Shown here piece by piece: positions 1 through 6,648 of a stretch of DNA of 11,622 nt. The stretch's first letter is position 1; each line of letters opens with the position of its first letter. This DNA is from Oscillospiraceae bacterium UBA6370 (GTDB lineage: Bacteria; Bacillota; Clostridia; Oscillospirales; Oscillospiraceae). The translations under genes and the position numbers were made by a program. The stretch spans positions 14,635 through 26,256 of the forward strand of contig DJRC01000017.1 in NCBI GenBank assembly GCA_002437735.1. The letters are read 5' to 3'. Under the pieces are notes generated by a model that made no database searches, was not told the origin of the DNA, and worked only from the letters and a program-made list of their open reading frames with translations.

Positions 1-443
1 GCGGCGATGGGCGCGCCCGCGACGCACCACGGAAAGCCGTTCGCCATCTGGAGCCGGTCGAAGGTCTCGCGCTCGGCGGACGAGGTGCGCTGCGCGGCGA
101 CGAGTCGCGCGGGCGAAACGCCCAGCAGCGTTTCGGGGTCCTCCGCGTCGATGCGCAGATAGGCCGCGCCCTCATTGGCGTAATCGGTAAAGAACGCCTT
201 GCGCCACGCGCGGGGCGTTTCAAAGGCGGCGTCCTGCGCGCGTAGGAAGCGCTCGCGGGTGGTAAAGTCGTCCGTCCAGTTCAGCACGACCTCGCCCGCA
301 CCGAGGTCATAGGCCGCCGACGCGCACAGCCGCGCGAACGGCGCGCACTCCACGGGAGACGAGAGAATGAGCGTCTGCCCCTTTTGCAGGTTCAGTCCGA
401 CGAAAACGATCAGATGCGCGTATTCGCGCAGCTTTTCTTCCAC
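1..443 (-). CDS. M29-family aminopeptidase, N-terminal part (cut by window edge)
   Basis: The reading frame runs to the window edge and gives the first ~147 residues of a protein resembling M29 metallo-aminopeptidases (AmpS/PepS type), which are cytoplasmic enzymes that release N-terminal residues from peptides. Recognisable family segments are LIVFVGLNLQKGQ near the N-terminus, the VECAPFARL stretch, AGEVVLNWTDD, and DPETLLGVSPARL followed by AAQR. A segment NGFPWCVAGAPIAA lies at the cut end. The metal ligands of the family lie in the C-terminal half, outside the window, so activity cannot be judged. The start is GTG at 441-443, with GGAGG at 451-455 seven bases upstream. mgtE lies 114 bp upstream on the same strand, but a separate promoter is visible in the gap, so this gene is probably transcribed on its own as well. 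Confidence 0.85.
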   Translation of the reverse strand, partial: MEEKLREYAHLIVFVGLNLQKGQTLILSSPVECAPFARLCASAAYDLGAGEVVLNWTDDFTTRERFLRAQDAAFETPRAWRKAFFTDYANEGAAYLRIDAEDPETLLGVSPARLVAAQRTSSAERETFDRLQMANGFPWCVAGAPIA

Positions 444-499
444 AAAAACACCTCCTTGAAAATCGGGTATGCTTGCCCTGCGGTGCTTTTCACAGGAAC

Positions 500-528
500 A
501 GAATACCACGCTCCGCCGCGCTTGAAAA
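500..528 (-). promoter_or_regulatory. Probable promoter of the aminopeptidase gene
   Basis: On the minus strand TTTTCA (523-528) is followed after 17 bases by TATTCT (500-505), with a TGG extension before the -10 box (extended -10 type). Both hexamers match four of six sigma-A consensus positions. The start point would lie about 50 bases before the GTG start. The rest of the 114-bp gap between mgtE and the aminopeptidase shows no clear intrinsic terminator, so read-through from mgtE is also possible. Confidence 0.45.
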
Positions 529-557
529 GGGGAAATTCGGCGACAAAGCCAAAACGC

Positions 558-1943
558 TCAGATGCCCAGCAGGAGCGAAGCGAAGCGGAAATAGATGATT
601 AGTGATATGGCGTCCACGATGGTAGAGATGAACGGCGAGGCCATGACTGCGGGGTCAAGCCCGATCCTTTCGGCGAGGATCGGCAGCGAGCAGCCGACGA
701 GCTTGGCGAAAAAGACGACGAACACCAGCGTCAAGCACACGACAAGCGCCACGGTGGGCGTGACTGCCGCGTTATGCAGCAGGGCACGGTCCACAAGCAT
801 CATCTTCACGAAATTCGCGCCGCCGAGGCAGGCGCCGCAAAGCAGCGCCACGCGCAGCTCCTTCCAGATGACATGGCCGAGGTCGGAAAACTCCACCTCG
901 TCGAGCGAGAGTGCGCGGATCACGGCGGTGCTCGCCTGCGTGCCGCTGTTGCCGCCCGTGCCGGTGAGCATCGGAATGAAGGAATTGAGCACAATGCAGG
1001 CCGCCAGAGCCGTTTCGTAATGGTTGAGGATGATGCCGGTGAAGGTCGCCGAGAGCATGAGGACGAGCAGCCACGGGATACGCGCCTTCCACGTTTCCAG
1101 TACACCGGTCTTGAGATAGGGCTTGTCCGAGGGCAGCATGGCCGCCATCTTTTCGAAGTCCTCCGTGGTCTCCTCCTCCATGACGTCGATGGCGTCGTCA
1201 ACGGTGATGATGCCGACGAGCCGGTTTTCCTTATCGACGACCGGCAGAGCGATGAAGTTGTACTTTGAGAAGGTCTGCGCCACGTCCTCCTTATCCTCCA
1301 GCGTGGTGACAGAGATCACGTTGGGGTCCATAATGTCCTCGATGCTGTCGTCCTCGTCGGAGAGGAGGATCGTGCGCAGAGAGGCGATGCCGAGCAGCTT
1401 GCGCGCGGGGTCCACCACATAGCAGACGTTGATGGTCTCCTTGTCCGTGCCGGTGCGGCGGATGCGCTTGAGGGCGTCCTCGACCGTCATGTCGCGCTTG
1501 AGGTCGACGAACTCCGTCGTCATCAGCGAGCCGGCGGTATCCTCGGGATACTTGAGAATTTCATTGATGCTCTTGCGGGTGTCGGGGTCGGCGTGCTTCA
1601 AGATGCGCTTGACCACGCCCGCGGGCATCTCCTCGACGATATCGACAGCATCGTCGAGATACAGCTCGTCAAGCACCTCCTTCAGCTCGGTGTTGGAAAA
1701 GCCGCGGATGAGCATTTCCTGTACATCCGGCTCCAGCTCAACGAACAGCTCCGCCGCCGGCTCCTTGGGCAGCAGGCGGAACAGCAGCGGCAGCATCTCC
1801 TCGGGCAGATCGTCGAACAGGTCGGCGATATCGGCGGGCTCCAGCTCGACTAAAATGTCGCGCAGCGCCTTATACTGCTTTCGGCGGGTCATCTCCTCTA
1901 TTTCCTCCAGCAGCTCGTCGCGGCGTTCTTCAAAATCGATCAT
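558..1943 (-). CDS. mgtE: Magnesium transporter/channel MgtE
   Basis: A 461-residue protein of the usual MgtE length. MgtE is a homodimeric inner-membrane Mg2+ channel gated by intracellular Mg2+. Domain order is an acidic helical MgtE N domain (about 1-130), two CBS domains (about 135-255), a connecting plug-helix region, and a transmembrane domain with about five helices (about 280-461). Family signatures are visible: YPEDTAGSLMTTEF before the CBS pair, the pore-region segment PMLTGTGGNSGTQAS, and DPAVMASPFISTIVDAISL near the C-terminus, whose Asp corresponds to the conserved pore Asp of the family. The frame could be extended 14 codons upstream, but ATG at 1941-1943 has AGGGGG (1952-1957, minus strand) eight bases before it and begins the normal MgtE N-terminus. 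Expression is very likely controlled by the M-box leader upstream. Confidence 0.96.
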   Translation of the reverse strand: MIDFEERRDELLEEIEEMTRRKQYKALRDILVELEPADIADLFDDLPEEMLPLLFRLLPKEPAAELFVELEPDVQEMLIRGFSNTELKEVLDELYLDDAVDIVEEMPAGVVKRILKHADPDTRKSINEILKYPEDTAGSLMTTEFVDLKRDMTVEDALKRIRRTGTDKETINVCYVVDPARKLLGIASLRTILLSDEDDSIEDIMDPNVISVTTLEDKEDVAQTFSKYNFIALPVVDKENRLVGIITVDDAIDVMEEETTEDFEKMAAMLPSDKPYLKTGVLETWKARIPWLLVLMLSATFTGIILNHYETALAACIVLNSFIPMLTGTGGNSGTQASTAVIRALSLDEVEFSDLGHVIWKELRVALLCGACLGGANFVKMMLVDRALLHNAAVTPTVALVVCLTLVFVVFFAKLVGCSLPILAERIGLDPAVMASPFISTIVDAISLIIYFRFASLLLGI

Positions 1944-1990
1944 GCGCTGTTCCCCCTTTCTCCAAAGCTGACCGGCGCGGGCCAAGGGAT

Positions 1991-2032
1991 AAAAAAAGCC
2001 CGCAGGCCTTCCTCCGGTACCAAGGCTGCGGG
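1991..2032 (-). terminator. Riboswitch expression-platform terminator in the mgtE leader
   Basis: On the minus strand CCCGCAG (2026-2032) pairs with CTGCGGG (1999-2005). The inner CCTT/AAGG arms add four pairs with one bulged C, and seven T's (1991-1997) follow directly. It lies 48 bases before the mgtE start and downstream of the M-box aptamer, as expected for an OFF switch by premature termination. The loop and 5' arm (2014-2025) contain TACCG, which is complementary to CGGTA in the 3' strand of aptamer helix P1 (2070-2074). This gives a plausible antiterminator when Mg2+ is low. Confidence 0.88.
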
Positions 2033-2065
2033 AGCGACAATGACAAAAATCGCGCTTTGCGATCT

Positions 2066-2216
2066 TCCTTACCGTTCAAGCTTTAGCATCATCAGGCGGT
2101 GAAACTGCGTTAGATGGCACCTTGGTTTCGATGCCAACTGTTCAAACCCTCGCATCGTGTCTCCACGACTCTGCGGCAGCAGTCCATATCCTGATGGTAG
2201 CCTTACCTACCGGACG
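2066..2216 (-). promoter_or_regulatory. M-box (ykoK) Mg2+ riboswitch aptamer
   Basis: Read on the minus strand, this leader carries conserved M-box core elements in the right order. They are GGTAGGTAAGGCTACC with the following ATATGGACTGCTGCC near the 5' side (about 2175-2213), a variable middle part with several short stems, and GATGCTAAAGCTTGAACGG near the 3' side (about 2073-2092). A short interrupted P1 helix can be drawn between ATATTCGTCCG and CGGTAAGGAAGAT. M-box RNAs fold on binding Mg2+ and usually switch off Mg2+ uptake genes; mgtE directly downstream fits exactly. The exact ends are estimates. A covariance-model search (Rfam M-box family) would settle the boundaries. Confidence 0.9.
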
Positions 2217-2232
2217 AATATTTATTTACCTT

Positions 2233-2264
2233 ATTATAGTATGCGTTTTTCCCTTCCTTGTCAA
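2233..2264 (-). promoter_or_regulatory. Promoter of the mgtE leader transcript
   Basis: On the minus strand there is a perfect TTGACA (2259-2264) and a perfect TATAAT (2233-2238), but they are 20 bases apart instead of about 17. A weaker hexamer TACTAT, overlapping the 5' side of TATAAT, gives a 17-base spacer to the same -35 box. Either choice places the transcription start a few bases upstream of the M-box aptamer, which supports the assignment. Confidence 0.6.
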
Positions 2265-2323
2265 GCGTTTTCCCGATTTTTCCGGCCCGTTTTCCCCGCG
2301 GCGGCGCGGCGGAAATCTTTCTC

Positions 2324-2352
2324 TTTCCTTTTTGGGCTTGCTGTGCTATAGT
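2324..2352 (+). promoter_or_regulatory. Possible promoter for the yihY-trkA-trkH transcript
   Basis: TATAGT (2347-2352) resembles a -10 box (five of six). At a 17-base spacing upstream is TTTCCT, a poor -35 box. It faces away from the mgtE promoter; the ~60 bases between them are GC-rich with no obvious operator. No better candidate is visible before the YihY-family gene, so this is offered with modest confidence. Confidence 0.3.
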
Positions 2353-2392
2353 AATGTTGTTTTTATAGGGCTTCGTGAAGAATGAACAGGGC

Positions 2393-2400
2393 GGAGGTGA
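2393..2400 (+). promoter_or_regulatory. Strong ribosome binding site that selects a TTG start
   Basis: GGAGGTGA is a near-complete anti-16S match. Seven bases later comes TTG (2408-2410), in frame with the YihY-family protein. The earlier in-frame GTG at 2375 has only a weak AGGG before it, and the ATG at 2423 is 22 bases away, too far. The site therefore argues for TTG initiation. Confidence 0.6.
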
Positions 2401-2407
2401 GCGGGAT

Positions 2408-3259
2408 TTGCTCGAGCGCGTGATGCACAATCGGTTTTTTCGCGGCACGGCGCTGTTCGTGCGCCGCTACTTTGACCACCGCGTGGCCCGCGACAGCGCG
2501 GCGCTGACGTATTACCTGCTCTTTGCGATGTTCCCGCTGCTCATCTTCCTGAGCAACCTCGTCGGCTTCTTCGCCGTGGACATTGAGGGCTTCCTGCGCC
2601 AGCTCGGCACCATCATCCCCGCCGAGGTGCTGGACCTGCTGATCCAGTACCTGCGCTACGTTTCGCGCGTATCGAGCCGGACGCTGATGACCTTCAGCCT
2701 GATTTTTTCCATCTGGTTCCCGATGCGCGCGGCCAACGCGCTGCTGCTGAGCGTGCGCAAGGCCTACGGCATGGGGCGTCCCACGCAGTTCCTCCGTCAT
2801 CAGGCCAAGGTGTTTCTTTACACCATCTGCCTGATCCTCACGATCCTGCTCTCGCTGGTGCTTGTGACGGTGGGCCGCAGCGTGCTGAACTTCTGCGCGG
2901 ACTACTTCCATTTCAGCGCCATCCTGACCGACGGCTTCATCGAGCTGTGGTCGACGCTGCGCTTCGTGTTCCTCGGCTGCATCGTCTTTCTCGCGCTCGC
3001 CGTGCTCTACGGTCTCGCGCAGGAGACGCGGAGCGTCCACTATGTCTGGCCCGGCGTGCTCTTTTCGCTCACGGCCTGGATGGTCCTCTCGCTGCTCTTC
3101 TCGCTTTATGTGGAAAACGCGGCGAACTATTCCGTCATCTACGGCTCCATCGGCGCCATCATCGTGCTGCTGCTATGGCTGTATCTCTCGGCGACCATGA
3201 TGATCATGGGCGCGGAATTCAACAGCGTTCTGATGGAAATGAAGACCGCGCGCGGCTGA
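2408..3259 (+). CDS. YihY/BrkB-family (UPF0761-type) inner-membrane protein
   Basis: A 283-residue integral membrane protein of the YihY/virulence factor BrkB family, with about six hydrophobic helices. The family signature is clear: a first helix after DSAALTYYLLFAMFPLLIF, and a C-terminal segment YGSIGAIIVLLLWLYL followed by MMIMGAEFN. Older annotation as ribonuclease BN has been abandoned for this family and its molecular role is not established. The start is taken as TTG at 2408 because of the GGAGGTGA eight-mer before it; a GTG start at 2375 would add 11 residues. It is the first gene of a probable operon: trkA begins 61 bp downstream with no terminator between. That suggests, but does not prove, a link to ion or envelope homeostasis. 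Confidence 0.9.
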   Translation: MLERVMHNRFFRGTALFVRRYFDHRVARDSAALTYYLLFAMFPLLIFLSNLVGFFAVDIEGFLRQLGTIIPAEVLDLLIQYLRYVSRVSSRTLMTFSLIFSIWFPMRAANALLLSVRKAYGMGRPTQFLRHQAKVFLYTICLILTILLSLVLVTVGRSVLNFCADYFHFSAILTDGFIELWSTLRFVFLGCIVFLALAVLYGLAQETRSVHYVWPGVLFSLTAWMVLSLLFSLYVENAANYSVIYGSIGAIIVLLLWLYLSATMMIMGAEFNSVLMEMKTARG

Positions 3260-3286
3260 GGCGCGCGGATACAAAGGCTATTACGC

Positions 3287-3303
3287 GCCGCGCGGTGCGC
3301 GGC
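3287..3303 (+). other. GC-rich hairpin in the yihY-trkA spacer
   Basis: GCCGCGC and GCGCGGC form a perfect 7-bp stem around a GGT loop. There is no T-tract, so it is not an intrinsic terminator. It ends six bases before the GGAG ribosome site of trkA (3309-3312). It could act as an mRNA-processing or stability element in the polycistronic transcript, or could simply reflect the high GC content. Confidence 0.35.
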
Positions 3304-3320
3304 AGAACGGAGAACAAGGC

Positions 3321-4679
3321 ATGAAGATCATCATTGTCGGATTGGGCAAGGTCGGCTACGCCATTGCCCAGCAGATGGTCGGCGAGGAGCACGACCTGGT
3401 TTTGGTGGACGAGAGCGCCGCCGTGATCGAGCACGCCGACGCCACGCTCGACGCCATGTGCGTTGAGGGCAACGGCGCGTGCGCGAGCGTGCTGCTGCGC
3501 GCCGGTGTGCGCGACGCCGACCTGGTCATCGCCGCCACGGCGGACGACGAGGTGAACCTCGTCTGCTCGCTGATGGCGAAAAAGCTGGGCGCCAAGCACA
3601 CGGTCGCCCGCGTGCGCAACCCCGAATACTTCCGCGACGCGCCGATCCTGCGCCGCGAGATCGGTCTGGACATGATCATCAACCCCGAATACGCCGCCGC
3701 GCAGGAGATCGCGCGCATCCTGCGCGTGCCCGCCGCGTTCAGCGTGGAGAGCTTCGCCCGCGGCACGGTGGAGCTCATCGGCTTCCAGATCACCGAGCAG
3801 GACGGCATGGCCGGCAAGAGCCTAATCGAATACAACAAGCTCCATCCCAACGCGCTGCTGCTGTGCGCGGCCAAGCGCGGTGGCGAGGTGCTGGTGCCGA
3901 ACGGCCACTTTGTCCCGCAGGCCGGCGACCGCGTCTACGCCATCGGCACGCCGACCGAGACCGCCCGCGTGCTGCGCAGCATGGGCCGCGACACTTCGCC
4001 CATCCGGCAGCTGAGCGTGGTCGGCGGCGGGCGCATCGCGCTCTACCTTGCCTGGGCACTCGACGGCATGGGGATGCACATCACCATCGTCGAGCAGAAT
4101 GAGGAAAAGTGCATGGCGATCGCCGAGAAGCTGCCGAAGGCGACCATTCTCCACGGCGACGGCACGGACCATGACCTGCTCGAATCCGAGGGCATCTTCG
4201 ACGCGGACGCCTTCGTCTCCCTCACGGGGCGCGACGAGGAGAATCTGCTCATGGCGCTCACCGCGAAGGACGCCGGCGTCGCCAAGGTCCTGCCGAAGAT
4301 GTCGCGTCCGAACTACACCGCGCTGGTGCACGACCTCGGCATCGACACCGTCATCTCCCCCAAGGACGTGACGGCCAGCCAGATCTCCAGCTATGTCCGC
4401 GGCCTCGCGAACTCGCAGGGCAGCGCCGTGGAGAGTCTGCATAAGCTCCTCGGCGGCGCGATGGAGGCGGTGGAATTCACCGCGACCGGCGCGACGCACT
4501 TCCTCAATACGCCCCTCAAGGACCTCAACTTCAAGCCGGGGCTGCTGGTCGCCGCCATCGTCCACGGCGGCAAGCTCCTTATCCCCGGCGGCCACTCCAT
4601 CATCTCGGAGGGCGACCGTGTGATCGTGGTGGCAAAATCCCTGTTCCTCAAGGACCTCAACGACATTCTGGTCCGTTGA
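3321..4679 (+). CDS. trkA: Trk system potassium uptake regulatory subunit TrkA
   Basis: A 452-residue peripheral membrane protein of the normal full-length TrkA size. TrkA binds NAD(H) and nucleotides and gates the TrkH channel subunit. The layout is the family's tandem repeat of RCK_N plus RCK_C: a first Rossmann fold with VGLGKVG (6-12) and acidic D30 at the end of the second strand (LVLVDES), an RCK_C at about 138-218, a second Rossmann fold with VVGGGRIA (near 235) and IVEQ (Glu near 258), and a final RCK_C at about 368-452. Start ATG has GGAG eight bases upstream. It lies between the YihY-family gene and trkH, with 25 bp to trkH, so co-transcription is very likely. Confidence 0.96.
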   Translation: MKIIIVGLGKVGYAIAQQMVGEEHDLVLVDESAAVIEHADATLDAMCVEGNGACASVLLRAGVRDADLVIAATADDEVNLVCSLMAKKLGAKHTVARVRNPEYFRDAPILRREIGLDMIINPEYAAAQEIARILRVPAAFSVESFARGTVELIGFQITEQDGMAGKSLIEYNKLHPNALLLCAAKRGGEVLVPNGHFVPQAGDRVYAIGTPTETARVLRSMGRDTSPIRQLSVVGGGRIALYLAWALDGMGMHITIVEQNEEKCMAIAEKLPKATILHGDGTDHDLLESEGIFDADAFVSLTGRDEENLLMALTAKDAGVAKVLPKMSRPNYTALVHDLGIDTVISPKDVTASQISSYVRGLANSQGSAVESLHKLLGGAMEAVEFTATGATHFLNTPLKDLNFKPGLLVAAIVHGGKLLIPGGHSIISEGDRVIVVAKSLFLKDLNDILVR

Positions 4680-4704
4680 TCCGCTGCACGGAGGAAGGCG
4701 CGAC

Positions 4705-6144
4705 ATGAACAAAAAGCTCATTTTCAAAATAATCGGCATCATCTTAGGCATTGAGGGCATCTTTCTTCTGATCCCCTTTGTCATCGCGCTCGTCTGCCGG
4801 GAAAATACCGCCGCCTTCGGCGTCACGGCGCTGCTCTGCCTTGCGGTCGGCCTGCCGCTGAGCCGCCTGCGCACAGCCAAAACGCGCCTGCAGAACCGTG
4901 ACGGCTATGTCGCCGTGGCGCTCGGCTGGATCGTGCTGTCCGCCTTCGGCGCGCTGCCCTATACGCTCAGCGGCTGCTGCGGCTATGTGGACGCGCTGTT
5001 TGAGACCGTTTCCGGCTTCACGACGACGGGCGCCTCCATCTTCGGCGCGCCGGCCTCGCTGCCGCGCGGCATCCAGCTCTGGCGCGCGCTGACGCAATGG
5101 CTCGGCGGCATGGGCGTTCTCGTCCTGCTGCTCGCGCTGATGCCGAAGCTCGGCGAGGGCAGCGTCAACCTGATGAAGGCCGAAAGCCCCGGCCCCATCT
5201 CCTCCAAGCTGCTGCCGCGCACGAACGACACGGCCAAAATGCTTTACAGCATCTACATTCTCCTCACGGCGGCGGAAACGCTCGCGCTCCGCGCGGCGCG
5301 GATGCCGTGGTTCGACGCGGTGACCACCGCGCTCACGACCATCTCGACCGGCGGCTTCTCCGTCCGCAACGAAAGCATCGCCTACTACCAGTCCTCGGCG
5401 GTCAACTGGATCATCGTGGTCTTCATGTTCGTCTCGTCGGTCAATTTCACGCTTCTGTTTCTGGCCGGTACACGGCGCTGGCGGGAGGTCCTGCGCAGCG
5501 ACGAGCTGCGCGTCTACTCCGGCATCGTGTTCGGCTCGTCCGCGCTCATCGCGCTCGATCTTGTTCTCAAAACGGGCCGTTCCGTCGGCTCCGCCATCGA
5601 GCACGCGGCCTTTCAGGTCACAACGCTCATTTCCACCACCGGCTACTGCACAGAGGATTTCGACCTCTGGCCGCAGTTCAGCCGTCTTGTGCTGCTCGTT
5701 GTGATGTTCGCCGGCGGCTGCGCCGGCTCGACCGCCGGCGGCATCAAGGTCTCGCGCATCGTGCTGCTCTTCAAGGGACTCAAGCGCGACCTGCGCCGCA
5801 TCCTGCACACGCGCGAGGTGCGCCCCATCACGCTCGACGGGCAGCGCGTGGAGGAGGATACCATCTCCTCCGTTTCCCTCTTCTTCTTTGCCTATATGAT
5901 CATCCTCTTTTTCTCCGCGCTGATCGTCTCGCTCGACGAGCTGGATTTCACCTCCGCTTTCACGGCATCCCTGACCTGCATCAGCAACGTCGGCCCCGGC
6001 CTCAGCCTTGTCGGCCCGACGTGCAACTTTGGCTTTCTCTCGCCGCTCTCAAAGCTCGTGCTCTCGTTTACGATGCTCCTCGGGCGACTGGAGATCATGC
6101 CTCTGCTCGTGCTGTTCTTCCCGTCCGTGTGGCAGAAAAAATAA
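4705..6144 (+). CDS. trkH: Trk/Ktr-type potassium transporter membrane subunit TrkH
   Basis: A 479-residue polytopic membrane protein of typical TrkH length. It forms the K+ translocation path and works with the TrkA encoded just upstream. The four pseudo-repeats of the SKT superfamily are each marked by a pore-loop filter segment: GFTTTGAS (about 105), TISTGGFS (about 210), LISTTGYC (about 308) and CISNVGPGL (about 427). The Gly expected in each filter strand is present in all four. Further landmarks are WLGGMGVL after the first repeat and AGGCAGSTAGGIK after the third. GGAGGAAGG at 4690-4698 precedes the ATG. A strong terminator begins 10 bp after the stop, marking the end of the yihY-trkA-trkH unit. 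Confidence 0.96.
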   Translation: MNKKLIFKIIGIILGIEGIFLLIPFVIALVCRENTAAFGVTALLCLAVGLPLSRLRTAKTRLQNRDGYVAVALGWIVLSAFGALPYTLSGCCGYVDALFETVSGFTTTGASIFGAPASLPRGIQLWRALTQWLGGMGVLVLLLALMPKLGEGSVNLMKAESPGPISSKLLPRTNDTAKMLYSIYILLTAAETLALRAARMPWFDAVTTALTTISTGGFSVRNESIAYYQSSAVNWIIVVFMFVSSVNFTLLFLAGTRRWREVLRSDELRVYSGIVFGSSALIALDLVLKTGRSVGSAIEHAAFQVTTLISTTGYCTEDFDLWPQFSRLVLLVVMFAGGCAGSTAGGIKVSRIVLLFKGLKRDLRRILHTREVRPITLDGQRVEEDTISSVSLFFFAYMIILFFSALIVSLDELDFTSAFTASLTCISNVGPGLSLVGPTCNFGFLSPLSKLVLSFTMLLGRLEIMPLLVLFFPSVWQKK

Positions 6145-6154
6145 GCCCGCACCC

Positions 6155-6184
6155 AAAGCCGCTCCCTCGGGAGCGGCTTTTTTT
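6155..6184 (+). terminator. Rho-independent terminator after trkH
   Basis: AAAGCCGCTCCC and GGGAGCGGCTTT are near-perfect complements with a very short loop, and are followed by a run of T's to 6184. It separates the potassium operon from the BlaI promoter, which starts about 10 bases downstream. Confidence 0.92.
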
Positions 6185-6193
6185 ACAGAATTT

Positions 6194-6211
6194 GGTTGAC
6201 AAGTGTTTACC
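6194..6211 (+). promoter_or_regulatory. Upstream BlaI-type operator (O1) over the -35 box
   Basis: This 18-bp stretch reads GGT-TG-ACA-AG-TGT-TT-ACC. It fits the same dyad GGTnnACAnnTGTnnACC as the perfect palindrome at 6236-6253, with all 12 fixed positions conserved, and contains the ACAnnTGT core known for BlaI/MecI operators (TACAnnTGTA). The -35 hexamer TTGACA is embedded in it, so repressor bound here would block polymerase. The centres of the two dyads are 42 bp apart, about four helical turns. Confidence 0.6.
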
Positions 6212-6224
6212 TTTCTGCTATGCT
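6196..6224 (+). promoter_or_regulatory. Strong promoter of the blaI-blaR1-type operon
   Basis: A perfect TTGACA (6196-6201), a 17-base spacer and TATGCT (6219-6224) form a near-consensus sigma-A promoter. Transcription would start near 6231, giving a leader of about 40 bases. It is overlapped by one operator-like dyad and followed at once by another, as expected for an autorepressed BlaI-type system. Confidence 0.82.
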
Positions 6225-6235
6225 GGGTTCAGACA

Positions 6236-6253
6236 GGTATACAGCTGTATACC
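6236..6253 (+). promoter_or_regulatory. Perfect 18-bp palindromic BlaI-type operator (O2)
   Basis: GGTATACAGCTGTATACC is a perfect inverted repeat containing TACAGCTGTA, an exact match to the TACAnnTGTA core of known BlaI/MecI operators. It lies just downstream of the expected transcription start and ends two bases before the ribosome site of the repressor gene, so the repressor would control its own transcription. No second copy of the full core was seen elsewhere in the window. Confidence 0.82.
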
Positions 6254-6270
6254 GAAAGGAGGAATGTCCC

Positions 6271-6648
6271 GTGTCCTGCAATCTGACCGACGCGGAGTGG
6301 AAGCTGATGCACCGTCTCTGGGAGCAGTCCCCGCAGACCATCACGCAGCTCACCGCCGCGCTTTCCGCCGAGACCGGCTGGGAGAAGCACACCGTCATCA
6401 CCATGCTCACACGGCTGGAGGCCAAGGGCGCGGTGCGCCACGAGGCCGGCGGGCGCGCCAAGCAGTTCTATCCCGCCGTCGCGCAGAGCGACGCCGCCCG
6501 CACCGAGACCGAGAGCTTTCTCGGTAAGGTCTACGGCGGCAGCCTGGGCCTGATGATGAGCGCCATGGTCGAGGGCCGCGCGCTCACACAGGAAGACATC
6601 GACGAGCTGACCGCCATTTTGGAGCAAGCGGGAGGGAACACGAAATGA
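6271..6648 (+). CDS. BlaI/MecI/CopY-family transcriptional repressor
   Basis: A 125-residue winged-helix repressor, normal in size for BlaI/MecI. The DNA-binding domain occupies about residues 1-75: LTDAEWKLMHRLW opens the fold, ITQLTAAL leads to the helix-turn-helix, and HTVITMLTRLEAKGAV is the recognition helix and wing region. A C-terminal dimerisation helix bundle follows (DIDELTAILEQ). The Asn-Phe bond cut in staphylococcal BlaI has no obvious counterpart, so the route of inactivation may differ. The start is GTG at 6271, eight bases after AAGGAGG (6256-6262); the frame is open 25 codons further upstream, but that stretch is the promoter and operator. It overlaps the M56 gene by ATGA, indicating translational coupling. 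It presumably represses its own operon through the two dyads upstream. Confidence 0.92.
   Translation: MSCNLTDAEWKLMHRLWEQSPQTITQLTAALSAETGWEKHTVITMLTRLEAKGAVRHEAGGRAKQFYPAVAQSDAARTETESFLGKVYGGSLGLMMSAMVEGRALTQEDIDELTAILEQAGGNTK

Noticed and set aside
1944..1985. Fourteen-codon upstream extension of MgtE.
   Set aside because: The ribosome site AGGGGG lies within the extension and serves the ATG at 1943; the residues encoded do not match the MgtE N-terminus.
2045..2066. Small hairpin ATCGC/GCGAT with a following T5 on the minus strand, between the M-box and the main terminator.
   Set aside because: The stem has only about 5 G/C-containing pairs plus A-U/G-U extensions. It is too weak to call a terminator and is more likely part of the linker or the alternative folding of the expression platform.
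2291..2315. GC-rich imperfect inverted repeat (TTTCC...GGAAA) between the divergent promoters.
   Set aside because: Pairing beyond the five outer bases needs bulges and mismatches. Without a known operator match or a T-tract it cannot be assigned a role.
2122..2385. Open frame of 87 codons on the plus strand between mgtE and the YihY-family gene.
   Set aside because: It runs antisense through the M-box aptamer and the mgtE promoter, has no proper ribosome site, and its product is not protein-like. The RNA and promoter signals explain the sequence.
6196..6270. N-terminal extension of the BlaI-type protein from an upstream TTG at 6196.
   Set aside because: Those codons coincide with the promoter and both operators, and the extension has no family similarity; GTG 6271 has an excellent ribosome site.
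5097..6527. Very long (476-codon) alternative frame overlapping trkH and the BlaI-type gene.
   Set aside because: Its translation is Arg/His/Ala/Pro-rich shadow coding typical of GC-rich DNA. It crosses a terminator and a promoter, and the overlapping frames encode clear family proteins.
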